Shown here: in pieces, positions 33,638 to 43,506 of the stretch
Position numbering within the stretch: the first letter of the stretch is position 1
How the letters are laid out: each line of letters opens with the position of its first letter
From: Candidatus Hydrogenedentota bacterium
GTDB lineage: Bacteria > Hydrogenedentota > Hydrogenedentia > Hydrogenedentales > SLHB01
Reading direction: 5' to 3'
Assembly (NCBI GenBank): GCA_035416745.1
Contig: DAOLNV010000012.1
Location: 20,606-84,605, forward strand
DNA length: 64,000 nt
Translations under genes and position numbers: made by a program
Notes under the pieces: generated by a model
Database searches by the model: none
What the model saw: the letters and a program-made list of their open reading frames with translations, nothing else
What the model was told of the DNA's origin: nothing

Positions 33638-36600
33638 CTACTTGGCGGCAGGGCGAACGCAAACCAGATGGGACGTATCAGGCGCCAAGGTGATGGTGTA
33701 ATACACATGGCTCTGCTCGACGCGCGTTTCGAGCGCTGTGTCGGCGAGCATGTCGTGGACCTCGACGTTTTCCTGGCCCAGAAAGCCGACGTGGGCCATG
33801 TTGACGTCTATTTCGGCAGTTACAGGCTCGTCAAGCTGCTCCCGCACGTCGCGGCCCACTTCCGTGCTGACCTGCCAGCGCTGATCGCCGTACCGCGCGG
33901 CTATAAACACCTGGCCCTGCTCACCCCGCCCGTACCGTTCGAGATAGACGCGGTCGGCCTTTGTTTCGGCGCCGGTGATGGGTTCCCAACCCGCCTTGGA
34001 CAGCTGTTGAATCAGCGGGAGGTATTTTTTGAAGAGTGGCCGCACTTGGTTGTACCACTCAGGGTTCTCAAAAAAAGCCTTCGTGGCGCCGTCTTTACTG
34101 AAAAACCCGGGGAACATACCGTAGAAAAGGGCCCGCTGAAAATACCGCTCCGCCATGACCAGCGAGGGTTGACGTTCGATGTTCTCATCGACCTTTTGAT
34201 CGATGTCGGCCGTGATGGGCTCGCGCAGAAAAGAGTCAAAATCCGTGTTCATGGCCAGGCAAATGGGTTTCTGGCACGCCAAGACGCGTTGCGCCATAAG
34301 GTCTTCGTCGGCAGACGGCAGCCACCGTCCCTGGATGCACCAGTTGATGTCCATGCAGACGATATCTACCATGTTCATGGGAAATCCGAAAGCGCCTGAG
34401 GCCATGAGAAGTCTCCCCTGGCCATGAAGGGTCTCCGCAAGCTTCTGCTCGTATTCATAGGTTGAGAACATGTTCAGAATGCCCACCTTGCGCGTGTGAT
34501 TGTCGTATACGAGGGGCATCTCAGCCTGGCTGAAGTGGTCTTGGTTGTAGTTGATGGTTGTTCCCCAGCCGTTCAGGTTTTCGATGTAAGCCCCGGCCAT
34601 TGCGCCGGACGCCGACGGCTCGCCCTCCATCCCTCCGTCCTGCAGCAGATTTGCATCACTTCCCCCTTCCCCAAAGAAGAAATCGTCGAACCAGGCGGTG
34701 GCGCCCTTATCGTCCTGCAACAACAGTTTTATCGTGGCTGTTGCGACGGGCTTCCCGACCTCGATGGTCTTCCTAATCTCGACAAAGTCGGTCGATTCCT
34801 GCGCCACGGGGATGCGTTCGGTCGCGGAAGTCCCTTGCGCATCAACCATGGTGACCGATATCGAGCACCCACTCTCCTGGCCGCGCTTCTGGCGCTTCAT
34901 CTTGACGTATCCCCGCAGTTCAAGGGGTCTAGCCTCGGACTGGCTCACCAACACCCGTTGCCCAACGCCCGCACGCGGAGCGCTGCGCGACGTTTCCAGG
35001 CGCAGCGCCTGGCCGTGGCCGCGCCCGCCGCCGGCATCGATAGCACAGTTCCCTTCGGGAGACGGCCAGGCCGGCAGCACCGGAGCCCCACCGCCACTCA
35101 AACGCTGCACGACCGAGTCAATTTCATATGTACCCTTATTGACCGCGCCGGGAAGTTGGGGGTCCGGGTTTACGGCAAACGCGGCGCCGTTGCACCATGG
35201 CGTGTCTTTCATACTCAGCACCACCCGCCCTGTTATGTCGAGAAGCCCGGAACTGGCGACCTGCTGGCTGCTGGCGGACGTTTGGTTCTGCACGTAGGCG
35301 ATGGCGTCCTCGGCCGTCCGGGGAATGTTCTCGGGGAGAGGCACCCAGACATTGGTTGGATCCGAGTACACAAAAGACGAGGCGCCTGGTTGAGCCTTTA
35401 GCCCGATGTTGTCGCGAACCGTGTGGTATGCGAAGAAGAAATCCTCCGCCTCTTCAATCGAGGAGACATCGGTCTTGGGCAGCCATAGTCCCTCGATGGG
35501 CGCCCGCCGCTGAAAATAGTTCGGGTAGAGCTTGTAATACTCGGCGAGCGCACCCCGGAACCCCCATCGGGCAGAAAACGGGAAAATGACGAAATCGAAG
35601 GTGGCTTTGCCGGGCGTGGACGTCGCGTTCGGGCTCAACCCGAAGTCGAACGCCACGTAGAACAACCCCGTCCGCGAGTCAAACCCGATCCGGTAATGCC
35701 GGGGAATGTCCATCGGGACGCCCAACGCAACACCGCGAACACGGGGGCCCGCATCCGGGGAATCCTTGTAGATAGCGCCCAGCGGGAACTTGGACATGGC
35801 CCCCGTGGCCCCCGCGACGGTCGTGCTCGTGTTGGCGTAGATGGTCGCCGTCGCGGGGATAGTGGTACGCGGGTCGTCGCACCACATCCAGCCGGAATCG
35901 TCCACCGGTATGCCGAAATAGACTGTGACAGCACGCTGATCGCCGCGCGTATCCTCAACAAGGCCGCTCACATGGATACAGTCGTCACGGGGGGTCATGG
36001 CAGCCGTGAGCTTCAGATTCAGGGGCTCGATGTCCCCTTTGATGACCAGCGTACCGCCCTGCTGCTCGAAATCCCAGTTCCACGGCGCCAGGAAGTCTGA
36101 GCGGGCCGCTGCGTCACGGGCGAAAAAACCGGGACCGTTCAGGCCGACTTTCTCCTGGCTTACCCAGACGCCGCATACTCGGGCGCGTTTTCGTTCGAGA
36201 GCCATCTGCAGCCCGTTTCGGGTCTGCATGTAGGGGATCCAGACCTTTTCGACGGGCGCGCGTACAGGTTGCGGCCGCACGGGCACTCCCTCGAACATAT
36301 ACGTCTCGCCACGCAATTCAAGAACGTTCACGTCGTCGAAATAGGCCGTGCCGGTATGACCGCGGAAGATCAGGTACACGTACGCGGCGCGGATGGGCTT
36401 CTTCGGCACAACGATGAACTGCCGCTCCTCCCAGTCGTGCGTGCCTACGCTGAAGTTGGAGGTCTGCGCCCACCAGGTTGTCCCGTCCTGAAAAATGAAG
36501 TCCAGATAGATGGAATAGCCGCTGTCAGGACTGCCGCTCACGTCTTGGGCGCGGCTCCACGCGCGGGCAACCACGGGATGCGGCTTCTCCTGGTTCAACT

Positions 36601-36946
36601 CGACGCGCTGGCCCGCGCCGTATTGCAGGATCTTGTCGGTGAGGGAACACTGGATCGCCCGGCTGCCGTCGCGGCCGGCTCCCGGCACCACGACATACCC
36701 TTCCTGCCAGAAATTCCATTCCGGAAGCTGTACTCCCTTTCCATCCTTCTCGGGCACGGTCTCACCCTGGTCAAACGAGGGGTTGCTCAAGAGTTGTGCC
36801 TCGTTCGAGAGGTTCACGTCCGTTTGGCGGAAGATCTGATCGAGAGCATCAGCGGAACGCGTTACAAGCAAGCCTGAAAAAGCGTACGAAATCGACGCGA
36901 CAATGCGCAGTATTCCCCCTCTTCGATGAAGACTTCGTTGGCCCAT
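33638..36946 (-). CDS. Giant secreted protein with carbohydrate-binding-like modules (hypothetical)
   Basis: A 1102-aa protein of unknown activity. From ATG 36946 it begins with a basic stretch and a hydrophobic segment ending in TRSADA, a plausible Sec signal peptide; a GTG at 37015 would add 23 non-signal residues. Two regions look like CBM4/9-type beta-sandwich modules, each ending in a typical TAYFDDVNVLE or TAWFDDFFFGE: about residues 50-210 and 640-790. The central part (about 300-620) contains GFRGALAEYYKLYPNYF. The C-terminal part (about 800-1000) has helical barrel-like sequence (MVDIVCMDINWCIQGRW). This suggests a polysaccharide-active protein resembling GH-like families with a mixed beta-sandwich and TIM-barrel, but no catalytic residues can be named. 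Confidence 0.65.
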   Translation of the reverse strand: MGQRSLHRRGGILRIVASISYAFSGLLVTRSADALDQIFRQTDVNLSNEAQLLSNPSFDQGETVPEKDGKGVQLPEWNFWQEGYVVVPGAGRDGSRAIQCSLTDKILQYGAGQRVELNQEKPHPVVARAWSRAQDVSGSPDSGYSIYLDFIFQDGTTWWAQTSNFSVGTHDWEERQFIVVPKKPIRAAYVYLIFRGHTGTAYFDDVNVLELRGETYMFEGVPVRPQPVRAPVEKVWIPYMQTRNGLQMALERKRARVCGVWVSQEKVGLNGPGFFARDAAARSDFLAPWNWDFEQQGGTLVIKGDIEPLNLKLTAAMTPRDDCIHVSGLVEDTRGDQRAVTVYFGIPVDDSGWMWCDDPRTTIPATATIYANTSTTVAGATGAMSKFPLGAIYKDSPDAGPRVRGVALGVPMDIPRHYRIGFDSRTGLFYVAFDFGLSPNATSTPGKATFDFVIFPFSARWGFRGALAEYYKLYPNYFQRRAPIEGLWLPKTDVSSIEEAEDFFFAYHTVRDNIGLKAQPGASSFVYSDPTNVWVPLPENIPRTAEDAIAYVQNQTSASSQQVASSGLLDITGRVVLSMKDTPWCNGAAFAVNPDPQLPGAVNKGTYEIDSVVQRLSGGGAPVLPAWPSPEGNCAIDAGGGRGHGQALRLETSRSAPRAGVGQRVLVSQSEARPLELRGYVKMKRQKRGQESGCSISVTMVDAQGTSATERIPVAQESTDFVEIRKTIEVGKPVATATIKLLLQDDKGATAWFDDFFFGEGGSDANLLQDGGMEGEPSASGAMAGAYIENLNGWGTTINYNQDHFSQAEMPLVYDNHTRKVGILNMFSTYEYEQKLAETLHGQGRLLMASGAFGFPMNMVDIVCMDINWCIQGRWLPSADEDLMAQRVLACQKPICLAMNTDFDSFLREPITADIDQKVDENIERQPSLVMAERYFQRALFYGMFPGFFSKDGATKAFFENPEWYNQVRPLFKKYLPLIQQLSKAGWEPITGAETKADRVYLERYGRGEQGQVFIAARYGDQRWQVSTEVGRDVREQLDEPVTAEIDVNMAHVGFLGQENVEVHDMLADTALETRVEQSHVYYTITLAPDTSHLVCVRPAAK

Positions 36947-37797
36947 ATGCGAAAAGTCCAATCTTGTCTTAACTCGAAGCGTGCCCACCGCAGCCTCGAG
37001 CACTCTCTGACGCACCGCCAGAGAGGACCTCTTGCTTCAGCGAACCGGCGTAAGCCTGCTGCGGGATGCATCGCCCGGCCATCACCGAAAGATGGTCATA
37101 CGGCGCCGCGAAAAGTCCCGTCTGATTACGCCATCTGCCCCCACCTTACCCCTGATGTCTCTACGAATGCAAGAAGCAGTGTATACGATGGCAACCTCCG
37201 GGGCAAACAAAAATCCAATGCCCCTCATCCTGAGCGCCAGTTTTTGCTGCGGAGCTTGTTTCACCATAGGCCGCATGTTTTGCCGCGGACAGTCATGCGT
37301 GGACTGGGGGGCCACGAAACGAACAGATCCCAACGATACGACCTCAAAACCGAAGATAAGTGAGCCAATACACCACTCAACGCTGGTTCGTGACTCGACC
37401 GGAAGGGCGAAGCCCTAATCTTCCCGTCGCACCAGGAAAAGGCGGTCCCCGACACCTCACACGAGCCGAACCGGCCCAGGCGTTGCTGCTGACGCGAGTC
37501 CCCGCCTCCCGAGCCCCGGGCGCGTGCATCCGCATGACGCTTGCGCAACGCGAGGCCCGTTTTTCTTGACTTTGGGTCGGTTCTTGCGCGAACAAGGCCT
37601 TGCACAGTTGTTGCATAGGCTTTAGAATGAAGATAAGCTGCGAGCCGTGAGATGACGCGCTCACTCGAAGGAAGCGAGCAACGCTGCTGAAGGAGCGTGC
37701 GATGGGCTATCCAGCCCTGCATGTATCGCTTCGCAGCGCGGTTACTTCCCGGGCATCGAGGCTCGAGGTGAATCGGCCGCAAGCCTAGGGCGAAAAA
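36947..37797. other. 851-base intergenic region with several stem-loops
   Basis: No protein gene is supported. Inverted repeats are frequent: CTCTCTG/CAGAGAG (37003-37025), GGGGCA/TGCCCC (37200-37224), and a nested stem at 37396-37429 (CGACCGGAAG / CTTCCCGTCG with one mismatch, enclosing GGGC-GAA-GCCC). A GC-rich tract ends with CGGGC...GCCCG followed by TTTTT (37517-37564). The promoter for the downstream kinase follows. Part of it may be transcribed as a non-coding RNA. Confidence 0.4.
37600..37628 (+). promoter_or_regulatory. Putative promoter of the two-kinase operon (sigma-70, or imperfect sigma-54)
   Basis: TTGCAC (37600-37605), 17 bases and TAGAAT (37623-37628) fit sigma-70 with a strong -10. 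The same bases also resemble a sigma-54 site (TTGCAC, five bases, TTGCA), but the invariant GG at -24 reads TG, so sigma-70 is preferred. The leader to the kinase ATG would be about 165 bases. Confidence 0.4.
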
Positions 37798-39771
37798 ATG
37801 GAACGCTCACACCCGCACATAGCGACGGCTTTTGTGTTGGATTGGCACGAGCAAGCGCTGCGCTTTGCGGGGGTGGGCGTCTGCCGGTGCACGGTGAGGG
37901 GCGAGATTTGCGATATAGATTCCAAAGCCCTGGAAATCCTGGGGATACCCCTGAGCGAGCAGCCGTCCGGACCGTGGCGAGAAAAGACCTTTGATTCGCT
38001 GATATCGGAAACCTTCGAGCCCAAGCCGTTGTTCCAAGTTCTGACCAAAGCGCCCGAGGTTCGCGCTTTTGAGACGGTCCGCGCGGCGCCCCATCTCCCT
38101 GCGCAATGGCTGAGATTCGACGCCTACACGTCCGCGGATTGCGCAACGGGCGAATCCATGGTGTACGTATTGGTCCAGGACATTACGTCTCAGCGGCGCA
38201 CCGAGGAAGCCCTGCGCGCGAGCGAACGCCGTTTCCGTCTGCTGGCCGAGAACATACCCGGGGTTATCTACCTCTGCAAGAACGACGCCCGTTACACGAT
38301 GCTCTATCTCAACGATCAGGTTGAGGCGGTCACCGGCTACCCCAAACAGCGATTTCTGAGCGACGAGTTGAGCTTCGCGGAACTCTATCACCCGGATGAT
38401 GCCGAGGGTATCTACAAGCGGGTTGATCAGGCACTGGAGAAGCGTTCCCCGTTTCACCTTGTCTACCGTATTCGCCATCCTTCCGGTGAGTGGCGATGGA
38501 TCGAAGAACACGGGACCGGGGTGTTTGACGACGAATCGGGAGAACTGCTGTTCCTGGAGGGATTCCTGCACGACATCAGTGAACGCCATCGCGCCCAGAC
38601 GGCCCTCCAAGAGAGCGAGGAACGCCACCGGTTCCTCGCCCAGAACTCTACCGATATCATTGCGCGATTGAACATCGACGGGCGGTTCGCTTACGTATCG
38701 CCTGCCGTAAAGGCCCTCCTGGGACACAGCCCAGAGGAAATGGTGAACCGGTCGGTGTACGAATTCGTCCATCCGGAAGAGGCCGTCAGAATGCGGGCGT
38801 TTCATCGCCGGATTCGGGACAAGACTGGCCGCTACAATCTCGAACACCGGTTCCGCCACGCAGACGGGTCGTATCCATGGCTGGAGACAAGCCTCCACGT
38901 GATGACCAATGAACTCACGGAAGAACGAGAGGCGATCGCTGTCATGCGCGACGTTAGCGAGCGCCGCCGTATGCGTGAGGAAATCCGGAGGCACGCGGAA
39001 ACGCTCGAAACAACCGTTGCCCAGCGAACGGCGCAATTGCACACGCTCGAAGCCCAAAGCGCCGAAATGGAAAAACTCGCGGCAACGGGCCGCATGGCGG
39101 CGGGCATAGCCCATGAAATCAATAATCCCTTGACGGGTATCCGGAACTGCCTGCTGATTTTGGCTAGGAATGTGCCCGAAGGGCATCCTGACCGCCACTT
39201 TGTCGAATTGGCCCAAAGGGAAATTGAACGCATCACCCGAATTGTTCGTCAAATGTACCAGTTGTACCGTCCGGACGGCATCAAGCCGTCTCAACTCCGG
39301 ATCGAAAACGAAATGCGGGATGTCTGTATGATGCTGGAACGCACGTTTGCCCGAAAGCATCTTGACCTGCGCCTGATGGTATCTCACGATACCCCTGACG
39401 TGACCCTGCCGGCAGGATATCTTCGTCAGATTCTCTACAACCTCTTGCTGAACGCGGCGGACGCTTCTCCCGAAAACGGCGTGGTCGAATTCCGCGCGAA
39501 GACGGTAAACGCCACTATCGAAATTGAAGTTGCCGACGAAGGCGGAGGCATAGCCGAAGATGTTTTACCTCGAGTATTCGAGCCGTTCTTTACGACCAAA
39601 AGCGGCCATGGCGGCGGCGGGATGGGGCTGGGCCTTTCAGTCTCGCGCAGTCTGGCCACGGCCATGAACGGGGAACTCCGCGTGGAAACGTGCGTTGGGC
39701 TTGGAACAACCTTCAGATTGGTGTTGCCCGTCGACGCGGAAGTTTCACGAGATGGCGGGATTAGACCATGA
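37798..39771 (+). CDS. Multi-PAS sensor histidine kinase
   Basis: A 657-aa soluble sensor kinase without transmembrane helices. Three PAS domains are visible: about residues 20-135 (ending in YVLVQDITSQRRTEEAL), about 140-265 (EGFLHDISERHRAQTAL) and about 275-390 (AVMRDVSERRRMREEI). A short coiled coil leads into the HisKA H-box GIAHEINNPLTGI with His439 (bases 39112-39114). The HATPase_c domain has N-box YNLLLNAADASPE, DEGGGI, FEPFFTTK and GGMGLGLSVSR. Its stop overlaps the next gene's start by four bases (ATGA), so the two kinases are co-translated and probably work in one relay. Confidence 0.93.
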   Translation: MERSHPHIATAFVLDWHEQALRFAGVGVCRCTVRGEICDIDSKALEILGIPLSEQPSGPWREKTFDSLISETFEPKPLFQVLTKAPEVRAFETVRAAPHLPAQWLRFDAYTSADCATGESMVYVLVQDITSQRRTEEALRASERRFRLLAENIPGVIYLCKNDARYTMLYLNDQVEAVTGYPKQRFLSDELSFAELYHPDDAEGIYKRVDQALEKRSPFHLVYRIRHPSGEWRWIEEHGTGVFDDESGELLFLEGFLHDISERHRAQTALQESEERHRFLAQNSTDIIARLNIDGRFAYVSPAVKALLGHSPEEMVNRSVYEFVHPEEAVRMRAFHRRIRDKTGRYNLEHRFRHADGSYPWLETSLHVMTNELTEEREAIAVMRDVSERRRMREEIRRHAETLETTVAQRTAQLHTLEAQSAEMEKLAATGRMAAGIAHEINNPLTGIRNCLLILARNVPEGHPDRHFVELAQREIERITRIVRQMYQLYRPDGIKPSQLRIENEMRDVCMMLERTFARKHLDLRLMVSHDTPDVTLPAGYLRQILYNLLLNAADASPENGVVEFRAKTVNATIEIEVADEGGGIAEDVLPRVFEPFFTTKSGHGGGGMGLGLSVSRSLATAMNGELRVETCVGLGTTFRLVLPVDAEVSRDGGIRP

Positions 39772-42700
39772 GCCAACCTGATGACACCTTGATACCGGAC
39801 CTGAAGTGGCCGCAGGACGTCTCGCTGAGCTCTGCGACGTTCCAGGAACTCTTCGACCGGCCCTTCCGGGTGCTGCTTGCCGACGACGAGGAGACAATCG
39901 TGGTTTCCTCCCTGGAACTGTTTCGGCAAGAGGGCTGGGAAGGCGACGGCGCTCGTTCCGCCGAAGAGGCCCTGGAACGCATCGAGGGACAGGAGTTCGA
40001 CGTCGCCATAGTGGACTACAAGATGCCAGGGAATGAGAACTTGGCATTGCTTCAGCGGTTGACCGACCGGTATCCCCACCTGCCGGTGATAATCATCACG
40101 GGGTTCCCGTCCCTCGAGTCAGCCATTGTCAGTGTGCAGCAGAAAGCGTTCGACTACGTCACGAAACCGCTTGACATGGGCTATCTGCTCAGACGCGCCC
40201 GGGAAGCCGGGGAGTATTGCCGGTTGCGAAAAGCCCTGTTTCAAAGCGAACAGCGTTACCAATCCCTCATCGACGACGTCTTGGAGGTGTCTCAGGTCGC
40301 CCTGATGATTGTGGACGCGGAGCACCGCGTAGCCTGGATGAACCGCGCCATGGAACGGTTCTTCAGTTTCCAACGCCAGAATACCGTTGGCAAACCCGTG
40401 AAAACGTTCATTGTTGAGGAGTTCAAACATGTATTCGAGAACCCTGAAGAGTTTGAGCGGGTGATGCTCGCGGCTTACGAGAACAATGCATATCCCGAAC
40501 ATTTTGAATGCCAGGTCGTGGAAACGGACGAACGCAAAGCCCGGTGGCTGGAACATTGGAGCCAGCCCATCGTGTCCGGTCTATATGCAGGCGGACGGAT
40601 CGAGCAATATGTGGACATTTCGACCCGCAAACGCGCCGAGGATGATTTGCGGGAGAGCAAAGAGCGGTTCCGCCTGGTTGCCGACTTTACCTATGACTGG
40701 GAGATATGGCTGGGGCCCAAGGAGGAGATCCTGTACATATCGCCTTCGTGCAGGCGTATCACAGGTTACGAGCCGCAGGATTTCATCAGCGACCCTTCGC
40801 TGCTGGTGCATATCGCTCATCCGGAAGATCGGCCCGCCCTCGAAGAACACTACCGGACAGCTCCCCGTGCGACCGAATGTCAGACCATCGAATTCCGGAT
40901 CGTTACAAAAGACAAGCGGGTTCGGTGGCTGAATCACGTCTGCCAGCCGGTGCATGGAACGGACGGACAAGCCCTGGGCAGACGCGCCAGCTTTCGTGAC
41001 ATCACGGCGAAGCATGAAGCAGAGCAAGAACTCCGAAAGCGCGAAGCCATTCTTGAAGCCATTGGCTTTGCGGCAGGACAGTTCCTTCAGGAAGAACGGT
41101 GGGAAGATACGATCGAGATAGTTCTCGAACGATTCGGCGCCGCTTCGGGTGTAAGCCGCATCACGATCTTCCAGAACCTGCTGCGTCAAAGTGGCGAGTA
41201 TTTCATGCAGGCCCGGTTTGCCTGGTCGGCCCCGGAAATGCGCGGCACCATAGACACTCCTCCGTTGCAGGGTCTTCCTTATCGCGAGTCCGGTTTATCC
41301 CGATGGGAATCGCTTCTGGCCCGCGGGGAATGCGTATTGGGAAACGTGCGCGAATTCCCGCCGCAGGAGCGGCGGCTCCTCCTGCAACAGGAAGTGGCTT
41401 CGATCCTGGTGATACCCCTTTTTGCCGGCCGGCAATGGTGGGGGTTCATCGGTTTCGAAGAAAGCGTCTGCGAACGCACGTGGACGCGTACTGAGGTCGA
41501 GGCCCTTCGCGCGGCCGCGGATACCCTGGGCGCAGCCATTCAGCGTCAGCAGACCGAGGATGCCCTCCGTTCCCAAGAAGCCTTTATGCGCCAGATTCGA
41601 GAAGCCACGCTGGATGCGGTGGAAGTAATAGACACGAATGGGGTTATTGTTTGGCGCAACACTGTGGCGGGCGAGCTCTACGGGAATGAGGTGGGCTCAA
41701 AGTGTTACGAGAACCTCAAACGGGACAGCCGGTGCCCGGAATGCGCCCACCTTGCAATTCAACAAGACGGGGTACCCCGCGACTACGAATGCACGGTGGT
41801 CGATAGGCGCGGGCGGACGCGAACCATGTGGGTTCGGGCTACGCCCCTGCTGGACGCAAAGGGCAATATTACCGCCGTGGTCGAGATCAGCCGCGACATT
41901 ACCGAGCGCAAACGCATGGAAGAAGCCCTCCGCGAAAGCCAGGAACGGCTGACCCTGTCCCTCGCGGGAAGCGGCTTGGGCCTGTGGGATTACGATCTCA
42001 AAACGGGGCAGGTGTACCGCGACGAGCGCTGGACCGCCATTTTAGGGTATTCGAATGAGGAATTGCTGACGCACCGTTTTGACACCCGATGGCTTCTCCA
42101 TCCAGACGATATTCCTCCCCTTGAAGAGGCATGGTCAGTCCATCTCGCCGGCCAAACTCCTTTCTGCGAAGTCCAGATTCGCATGAAGCGGCAGTCGGGC
42201 GCCTGGCGCTGGATGTTGATGCGCGGACAGGTAGTGGAACGGGACGACAGCGGGGCGCCGGTACGTGCTGCGGGCAGCATCCGCGACGTGACGGAAATAG
42301 TCAACGCCGAGCGGGAACAAAAACGATTGTCCGACCGGATGCGGCAGACCCACAAGCTTGACAGCCTGGCCGTGCTGGCGGGGGGAGTGGCCCACGATTT
42401 CAATAACCTCCTCATGGGAATAATGGGGAATGCCCATCTCGCCCTTTCCGAGGCGGCGCCAGGCTCTCCCGTACGGCGTTACCTCACCGAGATCGAAACC
42501 ATTGCGCGCCGGGCGGCGTTACTGGCGAACCAGATGCTTGCCTATGCCGGCCAGGGCCAATTCGCCGCGCGGGCGCTGGATGTATCGGAAATGATCCAAG
42601 ACATGGCGCCGCTCTTGACCGCATGCGTCCCGCGGCGCGTCCATCTCCGCTATGATTTGCGCGATGACCTGCCTGCCGTGATGGCGGATGACCGCCAGTT

Positions 42701-43481
42701 GCGGCAAATGGTTGTCGCCTTGGTCGACAACGCCCGAGAAGCCATTGGCAGCCGCTCGGGTGAGATCAGGATTCGCACCGATTCCATAGACGCCGATTCG
42801 ACCTACCTTGCCAACACCTACGTTGATGATGAGCTGCAGCCCGGCGAATACCTCTGTCTCGAGATCGCCGACAATGGCGAGGGAATACCCGAGGATGTCC
42901 TTCCGAAAATATTCGACCCCTTCTTTACAACCAGGCTTGCAGGGCGCGGACTCGGCCTCAGCGCCGTGTTGGGAATCGTCCGCGGACATAACGGGGCCAT
43001 TCGGGTAGACAGCCAGCCCGGCGTTGGCGCCAGATTCACCGTGTTGTTGCCCGGCAGCCGCGTAAAGCCCAAGACCGCCGTCCCTCCGCCTGCTGGGGCC
43101 GGCCAATGGCGCGGAAAGGGCATGGTCCTGCTCGTGGACGATGAAGAGTCCGTATTGCGGGTCGGCGAAGGATTGCTGAAACGCTTGGGATTTGGAGTGC
43201 TGAAAGCGCACGACGGTGTCGAGGCACTGGAGGTCTTCGATCGCCATGCCGATGTCATTGCGTGCGTCATACTCGACGTGTCCATGCCTAATATGGGCGG
43301 CGAGGAGGCTTTCCTGGAACTCCGCGAGCGCAAGCCCGACCTGCCCATTGTTATTTCGAGCGGTTACATGGAGCGAGACGTGGCGGAACGCTTTGCCGGC
43401 CAGAAACTCACCGCGTTCCTCCACAAACCTTATACGGGCGACGAACTTCGCGAGACATTGCGCAAAACTCTCGTCGAATGA
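39768..43481 (+). CDS. Hybrid histidine kinase with receivers at both ends, four PAS and a GAF domain
   Basis: A 1237-aa soluble hybrid kinase. Order: receiver (about 25-145, phospho-Asp in VDYKMPG), PAS (about 160-290), PAS (about 300-420), GAF (about 430-590), PAS with a cysteine cluster Cys646-x9-Cys656-x2-Cys659-A-His661 (about 605-715), PAS (about 725-850). Then the HisKA H-box GGVAHDFNNLLMGI with His876 (bases 42393-42395), HATPase_c with DNGEGI and FDPFFTT, and a C-terminal receiver (about 1115-1235, phospho-Asp in ILDVSMPNMGG). With the upstream kinase it could form a phosphorelay: kinase to N-terminal receiver, and own His to C-terminal receiver. No DNA-binding output domain or Hpt domain is seen. 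Confidence 0.93.
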   Translation: MSQPDDTLIPDLKWPQDVSLSSATFQELFDRPFRVLLADDEETIVVSSLELFRQEGWEGDGARSAEEALERIEGQEFDVAIVDYKMPGNENLALLQRLTDRYPHLPVIIITGFPSLESAIVSVQQKAFDYVTKPLDMGYLLRRAREAGEYCRLRKALFQSEQRYQSLIDDVLEVSQVALMIVDAEHRVAWMNRAMERFFSFQRQNTVGKPVKTFIVEEFKHVFENPEEFERVMLAAYENNAYPEHFECQVVETDERKARWLEHWSQPIVSGLYAGGRIEQYVDISTRKRAEDDLRESKERFRLVADFTYDWEIWLGPKEEILYISPSCRRITGYEPQDFISDPSLLVHIAHPEDRPALEEHYRTAPRATECQTIEFRIVTKDKRVRWLNHVCQPVHGTDGQALGRRASFRDITAKHEAEQELRKREAILEAIGFAAGQFLQEERWEDTIEIVLERFGAASGVSRITIFQNLLRQSGEYFMQARFAWSAPEMRGTIDTPPLQGLPYRESGLSRWESLLARGECVLGNVREFPPQERRLLLQQEVASILVIPLFAGRQWWGFIGFEESVCERTWTRTEVEALRAAADTLGAAIQRQQTEDALRSQEAFMRQIREATLDAVEVIDTNGVIVWRNTVAGELYGNEVGSKCYENLKRDSRCPECAHLAIQQDGVPRDYECTVVDRRGRTRTMWVRATPLLDAKGNITAVVEISRDITERKRMEEALRESQERLTLSLAGSGLGLWDYDLKTGQVYRDERWTAILGYSNEELLTHRFDTRWLLHPDDIPPLEEAWSVHLAGQTPFCEVQIRMKRQSGAWRWMLMRGQVVERDDSGAPVRAAGSIRDVTEIVNAEREQKRLSDRMRQTHKLDSLAVLAGGVAHDFNNLLMGIMGNAHLALSEAAPGSPVRRYLTEIETIARRAALLANQMLAYAGQGQFAARALDVSEMIQDMAPLLTACVPRRVHLRYDLRDDLPAVMADDRQLRQMVVALVDNAREAIGSRSGEIRIRTDSIDADSTYLANTYVDDELQPGEYLCLEIADNGEGIPEDVLPKIFDPFFTTRLAGRGLGLSAVLGIVRGHNGAIRVDSQPGVGARFTVLLPGSRVKPKTAVPPPAGAGQWRGKGMVLLVDDEESVLRVGEGLLKRLGFGVLKAHDGVEALEVFDRHADVIACVILDVSMPNMGGEEAFLELRERKPDLPIVISSGYMERDVAERFAGQKLTAFLHKPYTGDELRETLRKTLVE

Positions 43482-43506
43482 ACTGTTCGGTGTCCCCAGG
43501 GAGATT

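Noticed and set aside
37388..37430. SRP-RNA-like string around GACCGGAAGGGCGAAGCCC
   Set aside because: The helix 8 core of SRP RNA needs the GTCAGG...AGCAGCC asymmetry, and this sequence has only the GGAA loop and a symmetrical stem.
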